From contig NZ_CP102414.1 of assembly GCF_024628725.1 (NCBI RefSeq), positions 1 to 38,085 of the forward strand: a DNA stretch of 38,085 nt, given 5' to 3'. Of the stretch, positions 33,017-38,085 are shown piece by piece. The translations under genes and the position numbers were made by a program. Under the pieces are notes generated by a model that was given only the letters and a program-made list of their open reading frames with translations, had not been told where the DNA came from and did not search any database. How positions within the stretch are numbered: the stretch's first letter is position 1; the number at the start of each line of letters is the position of its first letter. The stretch comes from Ruegeria sp. YS9 (lineage in GTDB: Bacteria > Pseudomonadota > Alphaproteobacteria > Rhodobacterales > Rhodobacteraceae).

Positions 33017-34300
33017 TCATGCGGCTTGCTCGCTAAGTCGACCGTAGAAGCTGCGCTCGAGATGCAACTCCCCTGCACCGGCTTTCTGGACCATGCCCCG
33101 CAAATATCCGCCCGGAGACGCAACTTCGCCTGCACAGTGCTTGTCGAAGGTCAAAACCAGCGCCGCTGTCGCGATTTGAGGCCCAAGTCGATCCTGCGCG
33201 AGGTTCCATGCATGTTCAGAGACGCCGATCATCGGTCTCAGCTGCCCGGCAACCCGATGCAGATCGCCCCAATCCTTTAGATATCCGCCCATGTTGCGCG
33301 CCCAGGACGCGAATTCAGGACACGCCTGCATCACAGTCGGTAAATCAAGCGCTGCACCGCGTTTCTTTCGGGTTTCGGCAACCCAATCTTCCAACTCCCT
33401 ATCAACCCGCTCGTCCGGTGGCGCATTGGGTACCACGCCCGCCGCTTGCTCAGTTTCTGAGCGATTACAGGTTACAGGATTAAGTTCAGTTGTAGTTAGT
33501 ATATGAGGTTCAGTAATGACCTCCCTGGGGTCCATTTCTTGAGTCCGCTCACTGATTTGTTCGGTGGTTTCAGCGGTGTTTTCCACAACCTCATCCGCCC
33601 GAACTGCCTTGAGATAAGCCGCCTCGACGCGCTCCTGAAGCTCTCCGAACCATGCCAAGAGCCGCGATAGCGTCTCTGAACCCGTGTTCCGACGCGGAAG
33701 ACGGTCCAGAAGAGCCTCGAACAGCTCTGAAAGATGTTCCCAGGGCCCTCTCAGCGCCGCGTGAGACGCCGCTTCGATCCGGGCGCGGATCATCCGGCGT
33801 GCAACCGTGATCTGGCGCTTCAGGCGTTGGCAGAGCTCGCGCTCGGCCTGCAATTCGGCCTGGAGCTGCTCGAATTCCTCGACACGCGCTGACAGCGGCG
33901 ACAGATCGAAGCCATAGGCCTCGATGATGCGCCCGTCAGCGTCCCTGTGGCCCCAGCGTTTGCCGTTAGGGCTATCCTTGAAGGAAATCACGCCGATCTC
34001 TGCCAGGCGCCGTGCATGGCGCTTGAGCGCGGAAAGAGAGAAGCCTGTCTGCTCCATCAGATAGGTGTTCGACGCCCAAACGATCGGACGCTGCCCCTCT
34101 TCCCAGTCCTGGGCCTGCGTGAAGGCCCCGAGCGTGTCGAGAAGCAGCATATCGCCGGCCTTGAGGCCGATGTGAGCGCCGACGCGCTTTACCGCCACGA
34201 AAGCTTGGGTTTTGGGAATAGCTACCCGTTCACCGGCTTGGGCAAATTGCTCCGCAATGCCAAGGCCCGGTGTCGGCTTGCGCCAACCAGAATGTTTCAT
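33017..34300 (-). CDS. repC: Plasmid replication initiator RepC
   Basis: The protein has about 427 aa, usual for RepC. The N-terminal half has the conserved pattern GWRKPTPGL, VGAHIGLKAGDMLLLDTLGA, then ASNTYLMEQTGFSLSALKRH, a winged-helix region, and IISFKDSPNGKRWGHR. The C-terminal third ends in EFASWARNMGGYLKDWGDLH and VASPGGYLRGMVQKA. RepC binds an origin inside its own coding region and starts replication. ATG 34300 is preceded by AGGAGG at slightly long spacing; ATG 34336 is an upstream alternative. It is transcribed from repA through repC; the ctRNA in the gap controls its expression. Confidence 0.93.
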   Translation of the reverse strand: MKHSGWRKPTPGLGIAEQFAQAGERVAIPKTQAFVAVKRVGAHIGLKAGDMLLLDTLGAFTQAQDWEEGQRPIVWASNTYLMEQTGFSLSALKRHARRLAEIGVISFKDSPNGKRWGHRDADGRIIEAYGFDLSPLSARVEEFEQLQAELQAERELCQRLKRQITVARRMIRARIEAASHAALRGPWEHLSELFEALLDRLPRRNTGSETLSRLLAWFGELQERVEAAYLKAVRADEVVENTAETTEQISERTQEMDPREVITEPHILTTTELNPVTCNRSETEQAAGVVPNAPPDERVDRELEDWVAETRKKRGAALDLPTVMQACPEFASWARNMGGYLKDWGDLHRVAGQLRPMIGVSEHAWNLAQDRLGPQIATAALVLTFDKHCAGEVASPGGYLRGMVQKAGAGELHLERSFYGRLSEQAA

Positions 34301-34367
34301 GAGATGTTTTCGCCTCCTCTGCTCGATAGAAGGCAAAAGAAACCCGTTCGCTCAGGAGCGTTCGTCA

Positions 34368-34396
34368 TTGACAGTGATTCGCCGGAGAACTATCTT
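34368..34396 (+). promoter_or_regulatory. Promoter of the antisense ctRNA
   Basis: A perfect -35 TTGACA (34368-34373), a 17-nt spacer and a -10 TATCTT (34391-34396) lie on the strand opposite repABC, in the repB-repC gap. Transcription would start near 34403. Confidence 0.85.
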
Positions 34397-34402
34397 GATA
34401 GC

Positions 34403-34455
34403 GACCAAACAATCTTGATTAGCTCTCAGGCCCTCAGCTTGGGGGCTTTTCTTTT
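34403..34455 (+). ncRNA. Counter-transcribed RNA (incA/ctRNA) of the repABC replicon
   Basis: The transcript is predicted from the consensus promoter just upstream to a terminator hairpin (GCCCTC 34430-34435, loop AGCTT, GGGGGC 34441-34446) followed by TTTTCTTTT. The ~53-nt length, position between repB and repC and antisense orientation all match the small RNAs that limit RepC synthesis and set copy number and incompatibility in repABC plasmids. Confidence 0.85.
34430..34455 (+). terminator. Rho-independent terminator of ctRNA
   Basis: A six-pair stem (one G-T pair), five-base loop and TTTTCTTTT tail lie on the plus strand. On the opposite strand the same hairpin can form in the repC leader and take part in attenuation. 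Confidence 0.85.
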
Positions 34456-34534
34456 GCCGTTATCTCAAAGCATACACGCTCCTGTTTCTTACCTCGTTTT
34501 GATCGAAGACGACCGTCTCCGCGGCTCCTGCCTC

Positions 34535-35578
34535 TTACTTCGATCCATGTTTCTCCAAATACTCGGCGATGACATCACCTAACCCATTGAGGACATCTTC
34601 ATCCAATGCGAGCCCCGTGGCGGCAACAGAGAGCTTCCCGCCCTGCCCCGTAACACTCAGCTTCCGAGAGCCGATCTTGCGTTGCACTGTGAGCTTTTTG
34701 GGTTTCGTTAACTTCTTTTTCGCAGGCGTGGCAGCCTTGCCAGACAAGTCATTGAGGACCTTTTCGAGATCACGATGGCTGAGATCGTAGACGTTTTTGC
34801 ACGCGTGCAAAATCTCGTCCCTAGCCGCAAAAACTGCACGACCGCGCGAAACAGCACTGTTATGAACTCCGACACGTTTAGCAAATTCGGTCGCAGTTAA
34901 TTTCTCATCTGGTGTTGCTTCCTGAAGCCGCTCAAACATCTCGCCGATGGATACAAGTCGCTCAAACGCACTCAGGTTTTCTCGTTCCTCATTTTCCCGA
35001 AACCGCATGAACAGCATCTCAAACTGCTCTTCGCGAGAACCGCGCGATGCCTGCGGAACGAGCAAGGCCCGAACTGGTAGGCCCAACGCTTGAAGGATCG
35101 CATGGCGTCTACGCCCTACGATCAAATGAAAGGTTACACCGTCGACATTCTCGGGTTCGCGCTCATCTGGGCGCCAATCCGGGTCCGCGGGCCAAACATG
35201 AATAGGCGTGTCTTGCCCATTTTTCGTGATGCTTTCTTTGAGCCTTTCAAACGCATCTTGGTCACGCCAATCTTCACGCCGATCGGATCCAATCACATCG
35301 ACGATCTGAGACGGATCGATCCGAAGCTCGTGACGACCGGACAGAATTCGTTCGACAACCTGAGTCCGTTCAACCTGGAGGATTTGGCTCGCATCCGATA
35401 AAGCTCCGGCTTTCCAGGCACTGCCGGAACCGCCCAACCGGGGTTTGACCCCACCAACAAGCTTGGCGTCATCCCCAGAAACTTGTTCGGTCGCTTCGGC
35501 CTCAGAAACAACAGCCGCATCGTCATCAGGACGCACGGCTCTCTTCTTGAGGACCGAACTGCTTAGAGTTCTTTTCAT
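34535..35578 (-). CDS. repB: Plasmid partition protein RepB (ParB family)
   Basis: The product has 347 aa. The ParB N-terminal domain is present: SQIVDVIGSDRREDWRD, TPIHVWP, FHLIVGRRRHAILQALGLPV (GRRRHAI box), and FRENEERENLSAFERL. A helix-turn-helix follows (TATEFAKRVGVHNSAVSRGR). The C-terminal ~100 residues are basic then short dimerisation helices (AEYLEKHG). It binds the parS palindromes and works with RepA to segregate the plasmid. Its own coding region contains one parS copy (34795-34812). ATG 35578 overlaps the repA stop (ATGA). Confidence 0.94.
   Translation of the reverse strand: MKRTLSSSVLKKRAVRPDDDAAVVSEAEATEQVSGDDAKLVGGVKPRLGGSGSAWKAGALSDASQILQVERTQVVERILSGRHELRIDPSQIVDVIGSDRREDWRDQDAFERLKESITKNGQDTPIHVWPADPDWRPDEREPENVDGVTFHLIVGRRRHAILQALGLPVRALLVPQASRGSREEQFEMLFMRFRENEERENLSAFERLVSIGEMFERLQEATPDEKLTATEFAKRVGVHNSAVSRGRAVFAARDEILHACKNVYDLSHRDLEKVLNDLSGKAATPAKKKLTKPKKLTVQRKIGSRKLSVTGQGGKLSVAATGLALDEDVLNGLGDVIAEYLEKHGSK
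34795..34812. promoter_or_regulatory. parS: parS palindrome inside repB
   Basis: TTTTGCACGCGTGCAAAA is a perfect 18-bp palindrome, identical to the copy at 37090-37107. Palindromic repeats shared by the repABC locus are the centromere-like RepB sites of Rhodobacterales plasmids and define compatibility groups. Confidence 0.9.
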
Positions 35579-36930
35579 CCGGCCTCCTCCTCAAAGTCGT
35601 AGAATTTTTGCATCCATTCATCCGCGTATCCACGTTCGAGCCCAGGCCACAGACGCGAAACGATCGCATCGTTCACAGCGTCAGCGTTTTCAATGAAGCG
35701 ATTGATGCCCTTGCGCTTGCCAGGCGTATCGGGGTCATACTCATAGACCGACTGATAGACGTCAGACGCATTCGAAATGGCATCTGAGCGGAGATAAAAC
35801 ACCGGAAGGACTTCATCGGGGCAGTTTTCAAGGAGGTTGCCCACTTGAGTGAGGTCCTGCTCATTTGTCCGCTGAACAATGGTAGGCAATAGCATATGCG
35901 CCGCTCCGCCCATATCGATGCGATCCGTCGCGAAGATATGGCGCAGCATCGTGAGAAGACCTGTCACAAATGTGGACAAAGTCGCGATGTCGAATCCCTT
36001 CATTGTCTGGGGAATAATCAACGACGTCGAAGCCATGACGTTGTTCAATTGGAACAGTGTCAACGCAGGCTGATAGTCGATGATGATACAGTCCAACGTT
36101 TCGTTCAGGGCCTGATCAAGCTTTCCTTGATCAACCATGCCGTTGCTCACCAGCTCGTTTGGTCGTGTGACAGGTGGATGCCCTTCCTTCCACCGATCGA
36201 TAGAGTCCCTCAGAAACCGATAAAAGCGTTTCTCGGGCGTGCCAGCCCGCAACAGTCGGGCGATTTGGATTTCACCTTCGGACGTCTCTCCATGAGCCGG
36301 AACCAACCTCACGCCCGGCCAAGACGTTTTCTTGAAAAACCCATCTAGAGTTTCGGCATCGTAGTCAGTGTAAGGAACGGCCTCGTAAGTTTGAAACAAA
36401 CCCGCAAAGTCTACCATCGTTGGTGTCTCATCATCGGGCAGCGCGGGCATTTCATCACCCCCGACAAAATAGAGAGTAATGGTGCTCTGCGGGTCCGCAT
36501 CCATAACGCCTACGCGCATTCCGTAGTTCAGGCTCAGATACTGCGCAAAATGAGCCGCACTCAGGGATTTTGCAGTGCCGCCTTTCTGACTTGCGAATGA
36601 GATTACAGGCAAAGGATCGTCAGGCTTTCGCCATGCGAGGAAGTGCTCAGGTCTCTTGGCGGACGCAGCCATCAATGCCCGGATATGCATCAGCTCGGAT
36701 AGAGTGAAGACTCGTTCCCGTCCAACATGCTTTCCCGCAGGAAAATCCTCGTTGTCCTTGGCAAACTTCGTCAGATGCTGATGACTGATGTTCAAGAAGC
36801 GAGCACACTGGCGCATGGACCAGGAACGCTTAATTCGCTCCCTCATCGTTAGCTCTTTGTTGACCGAGACCATCGTCCGACCAAGGCCTCGCTCGAGCTC
36901 CTGGAGAAATTGTTCTATGCTTCCGCCCAT
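35575..36930 (-). CDS. repA: Plasmid partition ATPase RepA (ParA family)
   Basis: The protein has 451 aa from ATG 36930. The N-terminal DNA-binding region contains a MerR-like helix-turn-helix (SMRQCARFLNISHQHLTKFA, then GRERVFTLSELMHIR). The ATPase has the deviant Walker A KGGTAKS (116-122), VGVMDADPQST (A'), and DCIIIDYQPAL (Walker B). RepA drives partition and represses the operon. The longer frame back to 37083 would run through the promoter region and is rejected. It forms an operon with repB (4-bp overlap). Confidence 0.95.
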   Translation of the reverse strand: MGGSIEQFLQELERGLGRTMVSVNKELTMRERIKRSWSMRQCARFLNISHQHLTKFAKDNEDFPAGKHVGRERVFTLSELMHIRALMAASAKRPEHFLAWRKPDDPLPVISFASQKGGTAKSLSAAHFAQYLSLNYGMRVGVMDADPQSTITLYFVGGDEMPALPDDETPTMVDFAGLFQTYEAVPYTDYDAETLDGFFKKTSWPGVRLVPAHGETSEGEIQIARLLRAGTPEKRFYRFLRDSIDRWKEGHPPVTRPNELVSNGMVDQGKLDQALNETLDCIIIDYQPALTLFQLNNVMASTSLIIPQTMKGFDIATLSTFVTGLLTMLRHIFATDRIDMGGAAHMLLPTIVQRTNEQDLTQVGNLLENCPDEVLPVFYLRSDAISNASDVYQSVYEYDPDTPGKRKGINRFIENADAVNDAIVSRLWPGLERGYADEWMQKFYDFEEEAG

Positions 36931-36999
36931 AACACCGCTCTCTTTCGATTCTCTCTTGGAATCGCTTCCAGAGATAAATAGCACGGTTTTTGACGAAAT

Positions 37000-37014
37000 G
37001 TACATATATTGTAC
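37000..37014. promoter_or_regulatory. Palindrome in the repA promoter, putative operator
   Basis: GTACATATATTGTAC has 5-bp arms (GTACA/TGTAC) about 70 bp upstream of the repA start. On the minus strand it overlaps a possible -35 (TGTACA), with TATTTA 18 nt downstream as a possible -10. It could be an autoregulation site. Confidence 0.5.
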
Positions 37015-37089
37015 GCCTACGGGAATTTTGGCGCACAATATGGGCTGCACTGGAGAGAAAGCCGAACAGCAATTGGCCGTCAATTTGGG

Positions 37090-37107
37090 TTTTGCACGCG
37101 TGCAAAA
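37090..37107. promoter_or_regulatory. parS: parS palindrome upstream of repA
   Basis: TTTTGCACGCGTGCAAAA, second exact copy, lies between the DUF736 terminator and the repA promoter, the usual place of parS in Rhodobacterales repABC modules. Confidence 0.9.
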
Positions 37108-37125
37108 TTACCCGCATGGGAAAAG

Positions 37126-37149
37126 AGCTGGCCGGTTTTCCGGCCAGCT
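37126..37149 (-). terminator. Rho-independent terminator of the DUF736 gene
   Basis: AGCTGGCCGG (37126-37135) pairs perfectly with CCGGCCAGCT (37140-37149), loop of four A on the minus strand, then CTTTTCCC. It lies just past the DUF736 stop and insulates the repABC promoter. Confidence 0.8.
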
Positions 37150-37156
37150 AAAAGCT

Positions 37157-37495
37157 TCAAGCAGCTTCCTTCGGGCCCCAGGGGATCACGGCCTGAACCG
37201 TGTCATCATCCTGTTTTGCGGCCTTGCCGAGATTCGCGTTGAAGCCGAAATCCCGGATGCTCATGGTGAAGTAGTCAGCACCGGTGTCACGGTTCTGTTT
37301 CTTCCAGATGCCGCCGCATTCGACCAGGCGGCCGCGTGGCGATCGACCGAGAACACGGTGCGTGGGCGCCATCGGATTGTCGCTTGTAACCGGCTCCACG
37401 GTGATGTCGATGTCGAAGGTCAGGGTAGAGATCGAACCGACACCTTTGGCGGTCTCGATATCGGCGCTTTCGAATTTGATGCAGTTGGTGGTCAT
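37157..37495 (-). CDS. DUF736 family protein
   Basis: The 112-aa product shows the family pattern: GVGSISTLTFDIDITVEPV, DNPMAPTHRVLGRS, GGIWKKQNRDTG and YFTMSIRDFGFNANL. It is a small beta-rich protein common on alphaproteobacterial plasmids and integrative elements; its biochemical role is unknown. ATG 37495 has AAAGGAG at good spacing. Its neighbours (repABC and DUF6429) are typical. Confidence 0.9.
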   Translation of the reverse strand: MTTNCIKFESADIETAKGVGSISTLTFDIDITVEPVTSDNPMAPTHRVLGRSPRGRLVECGGIWKKQNRDTGADYFTMSIRDFGFNANLGKAAKQDDDTVQAVIPWGPKEAA

Positions 37496-37886
37496 TGCTT
37501 TGCTCCTTTTCTGGTGTTGCAATGATGGTCACCCGGCAAGGGCCAAAGGCCTGAACACACCATTGGCGGAGCGCAGCGGAGAAGGGTAGGGGGGCTGAAT
37601 TTTGTTCCGCGAGGAATGACCCGAAGGGTCAGGGGACAATTCCGGCAACCGCCCTTTGTGTTCAGGACAGACCTTGCGACCAGCATGTCGTGCAACACAG
37701 GACAAAGGAGCATCGAAGGCACCATGCTTCACTCCAGAAACGGCTTCGATAACCAAGCCGCCAAAGGTGCTGAGAGACGCCAACCGAAAAGCGCGACAAT
37801 CGACGGAACAAGACGGAACGTCGAGTGTGTAGCGTTGCGCCGGCAACGGTTTCGCCATCAAATGCGATGACGAAGGTGAACAACGG
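37496..37886. other. 391-bp divergent intergenic region, no credible gene
   Basis: Several frames are open but all are Arg/Pro/Ser rich and mutually overlapping, without ribosome sites. A small hairpin TGACCC-GAA-GGGTCA lies at 37617-37631, with a TTCC/GGAA stem beside it. It should contain promoters for DUF736 and DUF6429. Confidence 0.5.
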
Positions 37887-38085
37887 ATTCAGGCCAAGGA
37901 CATAGACACCGACAAACTCGATGCTGCCGCATTGGCCATTCTTAGCCTGACACTTCATGATGGGTTGCGGGTTTGGAAAGGGATAGACTGGGACATCACA
38001 AATCGGCTCTTTCAGAAAGGCCTGATCGAAAACCCGGCAAGCCAAGCAAAGTCCCTCGTTCTGACAGAACATGGCTTGGAACTGG
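37887..38085 (+). CDS. DUF6429 family protein, 5' part (continues at 1-38)
   Basis: The frame encodes KDIDTDKLDAAALAILSLTL, HDGLRVWKGIDWDITNRLFQ, KGLIENPASQAKSLVLTEHG and LEL, matching the DUF6429 pattern (DIDxDKID...LTLHD..xAWKxxDWD...RL...G.I..P..KAKSVxLT). With the 38 bases at the start of the window it is about 78 aa, normal for the family. There is no ATG, GTG or TTG between the upstream in-frame stop (37830-37832) and the conserved region. ATT 37887 with GAAGGTG upstream is the best candidate, so either a rare start is used or the 5' end is mutated. Confidence 0.75.
   Translation, partial: MQAKDIDTDKLDAAALAILSLTLHDGLRVWKGIDWDITNRLFQKGLIENPASQAKSLVLTEHGLEL

Noticed and set aside
37529..38072. 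Minus-strand frames of 110 and 136 aa near the end
   Set aside because: They overlap each other and the DUF6429 gene, which is supported by family pattern and by the circular junction.

Overview
The window is very probably a complete circular plasmid of 38,085 bp from an alphaproteobacterium, most likely a Rhodobacterales/roseobacter-type host. The last base (38085) plus bases 1-2 form one codon, and joining the end to the start completes a DUF6429-type reading frame (tail at 1-38, body up to 38085). The replicon is a classic alphaproteobacterial repABC unit, with two identical 18-bp parS palindromes and a counter-transcribed RNA between repB and repC. The backbone also carries DUF736, a long ParB-like protein and a MobQ-type relaxase with a recognisable oriT, all common on Rhodobacterales plasmids.

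Layout: 1-2.65 kb, end of the DUF6429 gene, a large ParB-like protein and a small conserved plasmid protein (both minus strand). 2.65-3.24 kb, hairpin-rich DNA without a credible gene. 3.24-11.55 kb, a seven-gene plus-strand restriction-modification island: Vsr nickase, C5 cytosine methyltransferase, GIY-YIG (Eco29kI-like) endonuclease, MORC/MutL-like GHKL ATPase, Mrr-nuclease/SF2 helicase fusion, an unknown protein and a PIN-like protein. 11.6-17.35 kb, a compact four-gene operon of visibly lower GC: FAD/NAD-type Rossmann protein, trypsin-fold protein with apparently lost catalytic residues, large PIN-domain protein and a small helical protein. I do not recognise this as a named system, and it is the best candidate here for an undescribed defence system. 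17.43-18.51 kb, an IS30-family element with a frameshifted transposase. 18.75-19.77 kb, a small membrane-anchored protein and the decayed remains of a trypsin-like peptidase gene. 19.99-26.26 kb (minus), six consecutive genes that all begin with signal peptides, several related to each other and one with a peptidoglycan-binding domain: a second candidate for an undescribed system, acting in the cell envelope. 26.3-30.8 kb, mobilisation block: MobQ relaxase, oriT, TraD-like protein, VirD4/TraG coupling protein and a small membrane protein. 30.9-32.9 kb, AbiEi/AbiEii-like type IV toxin-antitoxin pair. 33.0-37.1 kb, repC, ctRNA, repB and repA. 37.16-37.5 kb, DUF736. 37.9 kb to end, DUF6429.

Together, the backbone supplies copy-number control, partition and mobilisation. 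It has a coupling protein and relaxase but no type IV secretion genes, so transfer would need a helper. About 60% of the plasmid (3.2-26.3 kb) is cargo, much of it resembling anti-phage or inter-replicon conflict functions, with AbiE as a further defence/stability module next to the replicon. Family assignments rest on motifs read by eye; no database search was run.
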